A DNA stretch of 33,338 nucleotides from Actinobacteria bacterium QS_8_72_14 (GTDB taxonomy: Bacteria; Actinomycetota; Nitriliruptoria; Euzebyales; Egibacteraceae): contig PXPH01000022.1 of NCBI GenBank assembly GCA_003021615.1, positions 1 through 33,338 of the forward strand, in the 5' to 3' direction. Position 1 is the first letter of the stretch. Each line of letters opens with the position of its first letter. The notes below the pieces were generated by a model that ran no database searches, was not told where the DNA came from, and saw only the letters and a list, made by a program, of their open reading frames with translations. Of this stretch, positions 1-7,855 are shown piece after piece. A program made the translations under genes and the position numbers.

Positions 1-92
1 AACTCCTGCAAGCCATCACCACCATCCAACCCGACTACCTCGACGCCGCCGACCAACTCGCCAACCTCCACACCAACAACAACACCCACTAG
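1..92 (+). CDS. C-terminal tail of an unidentified protein (partial)
   Basis: The reading frame from base 3 is open to a TAG at 90-92 and gives about 29 residues containing QPDYLDAADQLANLH and ending TNNNTH. The gene starts outside the window and I do not recognise the family. All three Gln codons are CAA, whereas the genes to the right use CAG almost exclusively, and most codons end in C rather than G. This suggests a gene of different origin, such as a transposase or other accessory gene, but that is inference from very few codons. It could also be a chance open frame. Confidence 0.4.
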   Translation, partial: LLQAITTIQPDYLDAADQLANLHTNNNTH

Positions 93-106
93 CCAGCACG
101 GGGCGT

Positions 107-186
107 CTGCCCCGGTCGCGGGGGCCCGCACTGCGCGCGTGCGAGGCTACGCCAGTACTCGTCTCGCCTGCCCCGGTCGCGGGGGC
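107..186. repeat. Two 19-bp direct repeats, each able to fold as a hairpin
   Basis: CTGCCCCGGTCGCGGGGGC occurs at 107-125 and again, identically, at 168-186. Each copy can form a CCCCG/CGGGG stem with a GTCG loop. They lie between the tail of the upstream gene and the ilvB leader. They may end transcription of the upstream gene, although no T-run follows, or be a small dispersed repeat. Confidence 0.6.
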
Positions 187-273
187 GCGCCCCGCCGCAA
201 GAGTCCCCCGGCGGAACGCCTTTCGGCTCGAGAGCGGTGCGGCCAGTGGGCCGTGCCCCAGAGACGCCCGGAG

Positions 274-302
274 TTGACGGGGGCGCGGCGGCGTCCCAAA
301 CT
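274..302 (+). promoter_or_regulatory. Putative promoter of the ilvB leader transcript
   Basis: TTGACG at 274-279 is followed after 17 bases by CAAACT at 297-302. The -35 is good and the -10 is poor. The bases ACTGGC after the -10 match those at the clearer leuA promoter (13330-13358). Transcription would begin about 75 bases before the leader peptide. Bases 303-384 hold a short hairpin (GCCTGT 327-332 with ACAGGC 337-342) and nothing else I can name. Confidence 0.4.
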
Positions 303-384
303 GGCAACTGGCCGTCTGACACGTGTGCCTGTGGTGACAGGCGGCCTGTGTGGCACCGGACCCGCGCCGGCGAGAGGAAAGGTC

Positions 385-450
385 ATGGCCCGTTTCGCCA
401 GCCACGGGCACAGCCTTGGGCTCGTACGGCTCGGCGGCCGCCGGGTCTGA
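385..450 (+). CDS. Putative ilvB leader peptide (21 aa)
   Basis: An ATG at 385 follows a good ribosome binding site (GAGGAAAGG, 374-382) and opens a 21-codon frame ending in TGA at 448-450. Residues 10-16 are SLGLVRL, so Leu and Val codons cluster in the second half. Two of them, CTT and GTA, are rare in this GC-rich sequence. The stop lies inside a hairpin (430-458) and a terminator-like hairpin follows at 481-504. Leader-peptide attenuation of ilvB is established in Actinobacteria such as Corynebacterium, and the layout here fits it. That the peptide senses Leu or Val charging is inference. There is no Ile codon. Confidence 0.6.
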   Translation: MARFASHGHSLGLVRLGGRRV

Positions 451-458
451 CGGCCGAG
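430..458 (+). promoter_or_regulatory. Leader hairpin overlapping the end of the peptide gene
   Basis: CTCGGC (430-435) pairs with GCCGAG (453-458), enclosing the stop codon of the leader peptide. CCGGGTC (441-447) inside the loop can instead pair with GACCTGG (473-479), or partly with the 5' arm of the terminator at 481-489. That gives a possible antiterminator. A ribosome stalled on the Leu/Val codons at about 415-432 would change which helix forms. The pairings were found by eye and no folding energy was computed. Confidence 0.45.
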
Positions 459-480
459 CTCTTTCGCGGGCAGACCTGGC

Positions 481-509
481 GACCTCCGGCGCAACCCGGG
501 GGTCCTTTT
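481..509 (+). terminator. Intrinsic-terminator-like hairpin of the ilvB attenuator
   Basis: GACCTCCGG (481-489) pairs with CCGGGGGTC (496-504) over nine base pairs, one of them U-G. The loop is CGCAAC, and CTTTTC follows with four T at 506-509. It sits 31 bases after the leader-peptide stop and 74 bases before ilvB. Among the leader regions of this window it is the clearest stem followed directly by a T-run, which supports transcription attenuation. Confidence 0.65.
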
Positions 510-583
510 CGTGAGGTGCCCCGCGAGGCGCGCCGCTTTGGCACCCCCCATCACCCCCCGTTCGGCACGAAAGAGCGAGCACC

Positions 584-2380
584 ATGCAGATCTCGGGCGC
601 ACAGGCGGTTATCACGTCCCTGGAGCACGCCGGCGTCGAGGTGATCTTTGGCCACCCCGGCGGGGCGATCCTGCCGGCCTATGACCCGATCCTCGACTCG
701 TCGGTGCGCCACGTGCTGGCGCGCCACGAACAGGGCGCCGGGCACATGGCGGAGGGCTATGCCCACGCCACGGGGCGCGTCGGGGTGGTCATGGCCACCT
801 CGGGGCCCGGCGGGTGCAACCTCGTCACGGCGCTGGCCGACGCGATGATGGACTCGGTGCCGCTGGTGGTGATCACCGGTCAGGTGCCGACTGCGGCGGT
901 CGGCGGGGACGCCTTCCAGGAGGCCGACGTCACCGGGATCACCATGCCGGTGACCAAACACAACGAGATGGTCACCGACCCCGACCGGATCCCCGAGGCC
1001 ATCGCCGAGGCCTTCCACATCGCCAGCACCGGCCGGCCCGGTCCCGTCCTGTTGGACCTGCCCAAGGACGTGCTGGGGGCCACCTGCGACTTCGCCTGGC
1101 CCGACCGGCTGCGCCTGCCCGGCTACCGCCCCACGGTGCGGGGTCACGCCAAGATGGTCCGGGAGGCCGCCGCCGCGATCCTGCGCCGCCAGCGGCCGGT
1201 GATCTACGCCGGGGGCGGCGTCATCGCCGCGGGCGCCCAGGACGTGCTGCGCCAGCTGGCCGAGCGTCTGGACCTGCCGGTGGTGACCACGCTCATGGCG
1301 CGCGGCGCTCTGCCCGACGAGCACCCGCTGTGCCTGGGCATGCCCGGCATGCACGGACGCTGGACGGCCGTGACGGCCATGCAGCGCGCCGACCTGCTGA
1401 TCACGCTCGGCGCGCGCTTCGACGACCGCGTCACCGGCAAGATCTCGGCCTTTGCCCCCGAGGCTGAGATCATCCACGTCGATATCGATCCGGCCGAGAT
1501 CGGCAAGAACCGCGCCGCGGACGTGCCCGTGGTCGGCGACTGCGAGGTGGTGGGCCGCCAGATCCTCGAGGCCATCGAGGAGGCGCTGACCGCCGGCCAG
1601 CAGCCGCCCGACCTGTCGGGGTGGTGGTCCCAGCTTCGCACCTGGCAGGCCCAGCACCCGCTGCGCTGTGATCAGCAGCCCGACGGGCCCTTGAAGCCCC
1701 AGACGGTGATCTCCGCCATCGGCGAGCGCGTCGACGCCAGCACGGTCGTGGTGGCCGGGGTGGGCCAGCATCAGATGTGGGCCAGCCAGTACCTGGCCTT
1801 TCGCCACCCCCGTCAATGGATCAACTCCGGGGGGCTGGGCACCATGGGCTTCTGCGTGCCGGCCGCAATCGGGGCCAAGGTCGGCCGGGCCGACGCGCGG
1901 GTGCTGGCCGTTGACGGTGACGGCAGCTTCCAGATGACCCTCCAGGAGCTGGCCACCGCCACGACCGAGGGTGTGCCGGTGGTCTTTTGCGTGATCAACA
2001 ACGGCGCCTTGGGCATGGTGCGCCAGTGGCAGGAGCTGTTCTACGACTCGCGCTTCAGCCAGATCGGCTTGCCAGCCGATGCTCCGGACCTGGTCAAGCT
2101 CGCCGAGGCCTTCGGCTTTATCGGCTTGCGCTGCGAGCGTCCCGAGGACGTCGAGGCCACCCTCGACAAGGCGCTGGCGCTCGGCGACGCGCCGGTGATC
2201 GTCGACTTCCGGGTGGACGCCTCCGAGAAGGTCTTTCCCATGATCCCCGCCGGGGCCAGCAACGACGACATCATGGAGTCGCCCGAGGAGTGCACGCCGG
2301 GCGGTGGCTCAGCCGGCGGCGGCGAGCCCGGCGGAGCCAGCGTGGCCGAGCCACAGCCGGCCACAAGCGAGGCGCGGTGA
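584..2380 (+). CDS. ilvB: Acetolactate synthase large subunit
   Basis: This is the catalytic subunit of acetohydroxyacid synthase. It uses thiamine diphosphate to join two pyruvates, or pyruvate and 2-oxobutyrate, in the first shared step of Val, Leu and Ile synthesis. The 598 residues cover the family fold. The N-terminal pyrimidine-binding domain has the catalytic Glu (RHEQGAGHMAEGYA, E49). A central domain follows, then the C-terminal pyrophosphate domain with GDGSFQMTLQEL (445-456) and the metal-binding NN at 472-473. The last 35 or so residues are a Gly/Ser/Pro-rich tail beyond the usual end. The ATG at 584 was chosen because MQISGAQAVITSLEHAGV matches the family N-terminus; only a weak AAAGAG precedes it. 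ilvN starts two bases after its stop, so the subunits are probably co-translated. An attenuator lies upstream. Confidence 0.97.
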   Translation: MQISGAQAVITSLEHAGVEVIFGHPGGAILPAYDPILDSSVRHVLARHEQGAGHMAEGYAHATGRVGVVMATSGPGGCNLVTALADAMMDSVPLVVITGQVPTAAVGGDAFQEADVTGITMPVTKHNEMVTDPDRIPEAIAEAFHIASTGRPGPVLLDLPKDVLGATCDFAWPDRLRLPGYRPTVRGHAKMVREAAAAILRRQRPVIYAGGGVIAAGAQDVLRQLAERLDLPVVTTLMARGALPDEHPLCLGMPGMHGRWTAVTAMQRADLLITLGARFDDRVTGKISAFAPEAEIIHVDIDPAEIGKNRAADVPVVGDCEVVGRQILEAIEEALTAGQQPPDLSGWWSQLRTWQAQHPLRCDQQPDGPLKPQTVISAIGERVDASTVVVAGVGQHQMWASQYLAFRHPRQWINSGGLGTMGFCVPAAIGAKVGRADARVLAVDGDGSFQMTLQELATATTEGVPVVFCVINNGALGMVRQWQELFYDSRFSQIGLPADAPDLVKLAEAFGFIGLRCERPEDVEATLDKALALGDAPVIVDFRVDASEKVFPMIPAGASNDDIMESPEECTPGGGSAGGGEPGGASVAEPQPATSEAR

Positions 2381-2382
2381 CC

Positions 2383-2907
2383 ATGGCCCACCACACCCTG
2401 AGCGTGCTGGTCGAGGACAAGCCCGGTGTGCTGACCCGGGTGGCGGGGCTGTTCGCTCGCCGCGGCTTCAACATCGACTCGCTGGCGGTGGGCACCACCG
2501 AGGTGCCCGGCGTGTCGCGCATGACCATCGTGGTCGACGCGGCCAGCCAGCCCCTGGAGCAGGTTTCCAAGCAGCTCAACAAGCTGGTCCACGTGCTCAA
2601 GATCGTCGAGCTCGAGCAGGACGCGTCGGTCGAGCGTGAGCTGGCCCTGGTCAAGGTCTCTGCCGACGCCTCCACTCGAGGCCAGGTCATGGAGATCGCC
2701 CAGGTGTTTCGCGCCAGCGTCGTCGACGTCGACGCCGACGCCGTGACGGTGGAGGTCACCGGCTCGGGTGACAAGATCGAGGCGATGATCCGCATGGTCA
2801 GCCCCTATGGCATCCGCGAGCTGGTCCGCTCCGGCGCGATCGCCGTGGGGCGCGGATCGCGCAGCATCACCGAAGGGCGCGCGCTGCGCCTGGAGCGCTC
2901 CGCCTGA
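2383..2907 (+). CDS. ilvN: Acetolactate synthase small regulatory subunit
   Basis: This is the 174-residue regulatory partner of IlvB. It stimulates the catalytic subunit and gives valine feedback inhibition. The N-terminal ACT domain is plain: [19 protein letters not shown], then [15 protein letters not shown], the typical ligand-binding turn of IlvN. The C-terminal domain starts near residue 85 ([10 protein letters not shown]) and contains the family stretch [19 protein letters not shown]. The length is normal. The ATG at 2383 lies two bases after the ilvB stop, in keeping with fixed subunit ratio by translational coupling. ilvC follows 26 bases after the stop. Confidence 0.97.
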   Translation: MAHHTLSVLVEDKPGVLTRVAGLFARRGFNIDSLAVGTTEVPGVSRMTIVVDAASQPLEQVSKQLNKLVHVLKIVELEQDASVERELALVKVSADASTRGQVMEIAQVFRASVVDVDADAVTVEVTGSGDKIEAMIRMVSPYGIRELVRSGAIAVGRGSRSITEGRALRLERSA

Positions 2908-2933
2908 TCCCCCAGCAGCACAGGAGCTTGGCA

Positions 2934-3854
2934 ATGGCCACGATGTACTACGACGACGACGCGGACTTGGGCGTGCTCAAGGACCGTCGCGTCGGCGTCC
3001 TCGGGTTTGGCTCGCAGGGTCACGCCCACGGCCGCAATCTCGCCGAGAGCGGCGTCGACGTGACCGTCGGGCTGCGGCCCGGCTCGCGCAGCGTGGTGCT
3101 GCTGCCGGACACGGTGCAGCCGGCGGTCTACACCGAGGCGATCGAGCCACACCTGTCCGACGGCGATGCGCTGTTCTTCGCCCACGGCTTTAACATCCAC
3201 TACGGTCAGATCCGCCCTCCGGCCACCGTCGACGTGTGCATGGTCGCCCCCAAAGGCCCCGGCCACCTCGTGCGGCGCACCTACGAGGACGGCACCGGGG
3301 TGCCGGCGCTGTTCGCCGTGGAGCAAAACTTCAGCGGCACGGCCGCCGAGCTGGCGCTGGCCTACGCCAAGGGCCTCGGCGGCACCCGGGCGGGGGTGCT
3401 GGAGACGTCGTTCGCCGAGGAGACCGAGACCGACCTCTTTGGTGAACAGGCGGTGCTGTGCGGTGGCATGTCGAGCCTGGTCCAGAAGGGCTACGAGACG
3501 CTGGTGGAGGCCGGGTACCAGCCGGAGGTGGCCTACTTCGAGTGCCTGCACGAGCTCAAGCTGATCGTGGATCTGCTGCACCAGGGCGGCTTCGAGTACA
3601 TGCGCTACTCCATCTCGGACACCGCCGAATACGGTGACTACCGCTCGGGGGCGCGGGTGGTCGACGAGGGCGTCAAGCAGCGCATGCGCGAGGTGCTCGA
3701 CGAGGTCCAAAACGGCACCTTCGCCCGCGAATGGGTTGTGGAGAACTTAGTGGGCCGCCCCGCGTTCTCGGCCATGCGCCGTCGTCAGGCGTCCCATCCG
3801 ATCGAGAGCGTGGGCCGGGTGCTGCGCTCCAAGATGGCCTGGCTGCAGCGCTAG
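2934..3854 (+). CDS. ilvC: Ketol-acid reductoisomerase with an internal deletion
   Basis: IlvC converts acetolactate or acetohydroxybutyrate to the dihydroxy acid with NADPH and Mg2+. The 306-residue protein carries GFGSQG (25-30), the phosphate-binding loop GLRPGSRS (46-53), APKGPGH with K107, the metal residues D167 and E171 (DLFGEQ), E203 and E207, and the [11 protein letters not shown] segment. Between GSRS (53) and VVLLPDT (54-60), about 24 residues present in the Mycobacterium enzyme from memory are missing. These should form a helix, a strand and a helix of the Rossmann fold. The frame stays open and both flanks align without other gaps. Loss of part of the NADPH domain should impair the enzyme, unless the junction (3092/3093) is an assembly error. 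The ATG at 2934 follows AGGAG (2922-2926) by seven bases. Confidence 0.93.
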   Translation: MATMYYDDDADLGVLKDRRVGVLGFGSQGHAHGRNLAESGVDVTVGLRPGSRSVVLLPDTVQPAVYTEAIEPHLSDGDALFFAHGFNIHYGQIRPPATVDVCMVAPKGPGHLVRRTYEDGTGVPALFAVEQNFSGTAAELALAYAKGLGGTRAGVLETSFAEETETDLFGEQAVLCGGMSSLVQKGYETLVEAGYQPEVAYFECLHELKLIVDLLHQGGFEYMRYSISDTAEYGDYRSGARVVDEGVKQRMREVLDEVQNGTFAREWVVENLVGRPAFSAMRRRQASHPIESVGRVLRSKMAWLQR

Positions 3855-3866
3855 GGGCGGCCCGGC

Positions 3867-3886
3867 CCACGCACCGTGGAATTTTT
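3867..3886 (+). terminator. Short hairpin with T-run after ilvC
   Basis: CCACG (3867-3871) and CGTGG (3875-3879) form a five-pair stem with a CAC loop, followed by AATTTTT (3880-3886). It starts 13 bases after the ilvC stop and could end the ilvBNC transcript. The stem is short, so termination may be partial. In the 94 bases before serA, TACTCT (3907-3912) is a possible -10 without a good -35. Confidence 0.4.
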
Positions 3887-3980
3887 CGCGGGCGGGGCCG
3901 GCAGCTTACTCTGGCGCACGGCCTGCTGACGGCCCACCCCGTTTCTTGCTGACCTGGTGTCGCCCCGAGAAGGACGTCCT

Positions 3981-5567
3981 GTGAAGGTTCTGGTAGCCGA
4001 CCCCCTGTCGGACGCCGGCGTCGAGGCGCTGTCGTCGGACTTCGACGTGGACGTGCGCACCGGGCTGGACAAGAGCCAGCTGCTGGACATCATCGGCGAC
4101 TACGACGCGGTCGTGGTGCGCTCGCAGACCACCATCGACGCCGAGCTCATCGACGCGGCGTCCAAGCTGCAGGTGATCGCCCGCGCAGGGATCGGGCTGG
4201 ACAACGTCGACGTCGATGCCGCCACCACGCGCGGGGTGCTGGTGTGCAACGCCCCGCAGTCCAACGTGATCTCGGCCGCCGAGCACACCGTGGCGCTGCT
4301 GCTGTCGCTGGCGCGGCGCATCCCCGGTGCCGACGCGACGCTGCGCGGTGGGCAGTGGCGGCGCAGCGAGTTCCAGGGCACCGAGCTCCACGACAAGACG
4401 CTGGGCGTGGTCGGCCTGGGCCGCGTGGGCGTGCTGGTCGCCCAACGCCTCACGGCCTTCGGCATGCGCGTGGCCGCCTACGACCCGTTCGTGTCCTCCG
4501 AGCGGGCCGCGCGCATGGGCGTGGACCTGGTGCCCACCGTGGGCCAGTTGTGCGAGCTCGCCGACGTCCTCACCGTCCACCTGCCCAAGATTGCCGAGAC
4601 CACCGGCATCGTCGGCCACGAGGAGCTGCAGCGCATGAAGCCCTCCTCGCTGGTGGTCAACACCGCCCGCGGGGGCATCGTCGACGAGGACGCCCTGCAC
4701 CAGGCGCTGTCGGAGGGCTGGATCGCCGGCGCGGCCCTGGACGTCTTCGACGAGGAGCCCACCACCGACTCGCCGCTGTTCAAGCTGTCCAACACCGTGG
4801 TCACGCCCCACCTAGGGGCCTCGACGGCCGAGGCTCAGGACAAGGCCGGCACGATGGTGGCCGATGCCGTCAAGCTGGCACTGGCCGGCGAGGTCGTGCC
4901 CAGCGCGGTCAACCTGCAGATGGGCGCGGGCGTGCCCGAGCCCATCAAGCCGTACCTGCCGCTGGCCGAGGCGCTGGGCTGGCTGCTGGCGGAGTTGCAC
5001 TCGGGCCAGGCCAACGAGCTGGCCGCCGAGTACCTCGGCTGGATCGCCGAGCACGACACCCAGGGCCTGACGCTGTCGGCCTTGAAGGGGCTGCTGTCGG
5101 GTGTGGTCAGCGAGTGGGTCACCTACGTCAACGCCCCCCTGCTGGCCGAGGAGCGCGGCCTCAAGGTCTCCGCGCGCACGTCGTCGTCGGCCGAGGACTT
5201 CCTGTCGCTGGTACGCCTGTCGGCCGGCGACGCCCAGGTCGCCGGCACCGTGGTGGGCACCACCTCCCGCCCTCGCCTGGTGTCGGTGTGGGACTTCGGC
5301 CTCGACATGGAGCTCAGCCAGCACATGGTCTTCTTTCGCTACATCGACCGCCCCGGCATCGTGGCGCGCATCGGACAGTGGATGGGCGACGCCAACGTCA
5401 ATATCGCCTCGATGCAGCTGGGCCGGCGCACGGCCGGTGGCGACGCCCTGATCGCCATGAGCGTCGACTCGCCGGTGGACGACGCGCTGGTGCGGGCCGT
5501 GGGCGAGGACATCGGCGCGCTGGACGCCCGGGGGGTGAACCTGCCCGACCGCCTCTTCGGCGAGTGA
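3981..5567 (+). CDS. serA: D-3-phosphoglycerate dehydrogenase
   Basis: SerA oxidises 3-phosphoglycerate to phosphohydroxypyruvate with NAD+, the first step of serine synthesis. The 528 residues match the long actinobacterial form. There is a substrate-binding domain (1-98 and the C-terminal part of the catalytic core), a nucleotide-binding domain with GLGRVG (145-150), catalytic R230 (NTARGG), E259 (DEEP) and H277 (TPHLGAST), then the intervening domain from about 315 to 450. A C-terminal ACT domain (FFRYIDRPGIVARIGQWMG) normally gives serine inhibition. The GTG at 3981 was chosen because GAAGGA lies seven bases upstream and MKVLVADPLSDAGV matches the family start. A GTG at 3957 would add eight residues without a ribosome site. 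It is co-directional with ilvBNC. Confidence 0.96.
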   Translation: MKVLVADPLSDAGVEALSSDFDVDVRTGLDKSQLLDIIGDYDAVVVRSQTTIDAELIDAASKLQVIARAGIGLDNVDVDAATTRGVLVCNAPQSNVISAAEHTVALLLSLARRIPGADATLRGGQWRRSEFQGTELHDKTLGVVGLGRVGVLVAQRLTAFGMRVAAYDPFVSSERAARMGVDLVPTVGQLCELADVLTVHLPKIAETTGIVGHEELQRMKPSSLVVNTARGGIVDEDALHQALSEGWIAGAALDVFDEEPTTDSPLFKLSNTVVTPHLGASTAEAQDKAGTMVADAVKLALAGEVVPSAVNLQMGAGVPEPIKPYLPLAEALGWLLAELHSGQANELAAEYLGWIAEHDTQGLTLSALKGLLSGVVSEWVTYVNAPLLAEERGLKVSARTSSSAEDFLSLVRLSAGDAQVAGTVVGTTSRPRLVSVWDFGLDMELSQHMVFFRYIDRPGIVARIGQWMGDANVNIASMQLGRRTAGGDALIAMSVDSPVDDALVRAVGEDIGALDARGVNLPDRLFGE

Positions 5568-5583
5568 TCTCGAGGCGCGCGTC

Positions 5584-6540
5584 GTGGCCACTGACCCCGC
5601 CGAACCCCGCGTCGCCGTCGAGCCCAAGGGCACGCGTGACTGGCTGCGCGACTCGGTCGAGGCCGGCGGCGGGATTCTGGTCGAGCCCGCCGAGGCCGAG
5701 GCCCTGGTGTGGACCGCTCCCGGGCTGGACGAGGGCGAGACGGTCGACGACGCCACGAGTCTGGGTGAGTTGCTGGCGGCTCACCCCTCGGTGGGGTGGG
5801 TGCAGCTGCCGTGGGCGGGCGTGGAGCTGTACCGCGCCGCTGGGCTGTTGGACGACCAGCGCGTGTGGACCTGCGGCAAGGGGATCTACGGCCCGCCGGT
5901 GGCCGAGCACGCCCTGACGCTGACGCTGGCGGGCCTGCGCAACCTGAAGCGTTTGGCCACCGCCCGCAGCTGGCGCGCCGACGCTGGGGTGAGCCTGATG
6001 GGCGGGGGGGTCACGATCTTCGGTGGTGGCGGCATCGCCCGGTCGCTGGTGTCGTTGCTGGCGCCGTTCGACTGCCGCATCCAGGTGGTGCGCCGCCACG
6101 ACACCCCGCTGGCCGGCACTCACCTGACCATGCCCTTCGAGCAGCGCTACCAGGCGCTGGCCGGGGTGGACGCGGTCGTCCTCGCCCTGCCGCTGACACC
6201 CGAGACCGAGGGGCTGATCGGCGACATCGAGCTGGAGCTCATGGAGCCTCACGCCTGGCTGGTCAACGTCGCGCGCGGCCGGCATGTCGTCGTCGACGAC
6301 CTGGTCAAGGCGCTGCGCGATGACGCCATCGGCGGCGCCGCGCTGGATGTGACCGACCCCGAGCCGCTGCCGCCTGGGCATCCGCTGTGGGATTTGCCGA
6401 ACTGTTTGATCACCTCCCATGTGGCCAACACCGAGGACATGGCAATCCCGCTGCTGTCGCAGCGCGTGTCGGCCAACGTCGCGCGCTTCGCCGCCGGACA
6501 GCCGCTGCTGGGCCGGGTGGACCCGGAGCTGGGGTACTAG
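5584..6540 (+). CDS. D-isomer-specific 2-hydroxyacid dehydrogenase family protein
   Basis: This 318-residue NAD(P)-dependent dehydrogenase is related to SerA but lacks the intervening and ACT domains. The nucleotide-binding motif is FGGGGIARSL (147-156), and the catalytic set is R231 (VNVARGRHV), E260 (TDPEP) and H279 (TSHVANT), so it should be active. The N-terminal segment with WVQLPWAGVE and TCGKGIYGPPVAEHAL is typical of an actinobacterial subgroup whose substrate I cannot name. The GTG at 5584 lies 16 bases after the serA stop, so the two are probably co-transcribed. It may reduce a 2-oxoacid linked to serine or branched-chain metabolism, but that rests on context only. Confidence 0.85.
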   Translation: MATDPAEPRVAVEPKGTRDWLRDSVEAGGGILVEPAEAEALVWTAPGLDEGETVDDATSLGELLAAHPSVGWVQLPWAGVELYRAAGLLDDQRVWTCGKGIYGPPVAEHALTLTLAGLRNLKRLATARSWRADAGVSLMGGGVTIFGGGGIARSLVSLLAPFDCRIQVVRRHDTPLAGTHLTMPFEQRYQALAGVDAVVLALPLTPETEGLIGDIELELMEPHAWLVNVARGRHVVVDDLVKALRDDAIGGAALDVTDPEPLPPGHPLWDLPNCLITSHVANTEDMAIPLLSQRVSANVARFAAGQPLLGRVDPELGY

Positions 6541-6676
6541 CCGCGGCGTGTCGCGGCGTGGAAACCCTCGACGACACCGCCTGGTGCGGCGATGGATTTC
6601 GCCGGGACGGCTTGCCGGCGACGTGAAAGCCCTGTCATCAGTCGGTGGGCCTGACGCGGCGCCGGGGCGGGGGCGG

Positions 6677-7810
6677 TCACCGGTGCGCGGCGGCGGGGAC
6701 GTCGGGGGCGGGCACGCGCGCAAGGACCACCAGCGCCGCCATCGCGGTGCACACGGCCGCGACCACCCCGTTGAGCCCGATGCCGCCGATGTCGAACAGC
6801 GGCGGGGCCAGCAGCGCGCCGACGCCGGTCGAGGCGACGTTGGCCACGATCGTCACCTCGAACAGCAAGAACCAGGCCACCATCGCCACGATCGCGGCGG
6901 CCAGCGAGCCGCCCACCAACCCCAGCCCGGCATAGGCCACGGTGGTGCCCAGCAGGCCGGCCAGCAGGCTGCGGCGCAGCCCCACGCGGTCGCCCAGAGC
7001 CATCACGGCGCCCTCGCCGGTGAGCTCGCTGGCCACGACGATCAGGGTGACGGCCCCGATGGCTGTGACCGTCAAGCCCAGGTCGGCCTCCAACCACGAC
7101 CCGTACACGACGAACAGCAGCTCAGCGGCCACCCGAAACAGCGCCACCACCACGATCAGCGCCCCTAGGGGGCCGCGCAGCTGTGACCAAGCCAGCCGCG
7201 TTTGCCCGCCAGCTGTCGCGTCGCGGCGCGGCAGCCCTGCTGCCACCGCCGTCAGGCCGGCGGCGGCGACGCCGGCCACCAGCCAGAACATCGCCGTCCA
7301 CCCCGCCCAGGCGATGAGCCAGCTCGCGGGAAAGGCCAGCGCCAGGCTCAGCCCCCAAGCCAGCTCGGTGGCGCCCAGCACCCGGCCGTGACGCGCCGCG
7401 GGCACGCGCGCGCCCAGCCAGCCTTGCATGGACACGTCGAACAAAGGCTTGGCCAGCCCCAGCAGGGCAAAGCCGGCCCCGGCGCCCAGCAGCGGCCACA
7501 GCCCCCGGCTTAGCAGGTCGCTGCCGGCCGCCGCGGCCGAGCCGGCCACGACGAGCACCAAGGCGGCCAGCATCACCCGGCGATGACCAGCTCGGTCGAT
7601 CAGGCGCGGCACCCCCGGGGCGACCAGCGCCGCCGCGGCGCGCACGAACAGCAGCACGCCCACGGCGCTGAGGGTGACGCCAAGGCCGTCGGCGATCTCG
7701 GGCAGGAACGGATAGACCACGCGCCAGCTGCCGTTGGTGGCGGTGCGCGCCAGCAGCATCGCGGCCACGGCCGCGACGAGCGAGCGCGAGCGCTGCGGCG
7801 AGTCCGACAC
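6677..7810 (-). CDS. Major facilitator superfamily transporter
   Basis: The 377-residue protein has about eleven or twelve hydrophobic segments, such as LWPLLGAGAGFALLGLAKPL and LAGLLGTTVAYAGLGLVGG. Short Arg-rich cytoplasmic loops include DRAGHRRVMLAAL after the second helix, a form of the MFS loop motif. A central hydrophilic loop (PRRDATAGGQTRLAW) separates two six-helix halves. It is an inner-membrane transporter, perhaps an exporter; the substrate is not evident. The GTG start at 7810 has no clear ribosome site. It lies 45 bases downstream of the chelatase gene on the same strand, so a joint role, for example with a metal or tetrapyrrole, is possible but not shown. Confidence 0.8.
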   Translation of the reverse strand: MSDSPQRSRSLVAAVAAMLLARTATNGSWRVVYPFLPEIADGLGVTLSAVGVLLFVRAAAALVAPGVPRLIDRAGHRRVMLAALVLVVAGSAAAAGSDLLSRGLWPLLGAGAGFALLGLAKPLFDVSMQGWLGARVPAARHGRVLGATELAWGLSLALAFPASWLIAWAGWTAMFWLVAGVAAAGLTAVAAGLPRRDATAGGQTRLAWSQLRGPLGALIVVVALFRVAAELLFVVYGSWLEADLGLTVTAIGAVTLIVVASELTGEGAVMALGDRVGLRRSLLAGLLGTTVAYAGLGLVGGSLAAAIVAMVAWFLLFEVTIVANVASTGVGALLAPPLFDIGGIGLNGVVAAVCTAMAALVVLARVPAPDVPAAAHR

Positions 7811-7855
7811 GCCGGCGCAGGCGCTAGCCCACCGGCGGCGCCGCGGTGGCAGGCA

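Noticed and set aside
93-583. T-box riboswitch before ilvB
   Set aside because: No T-box bulge sequence or specifier loop was found; a peptide gene and hairpins explain the region better.
551-1816. Long open frame of 421 codons on the minus strand opposite ilvB
   Set aside because: It is a mirror of a GC-rich real gene, rich in His, Gly and Gln, with no recognisable domain, and ilvB is certain on the other strand.
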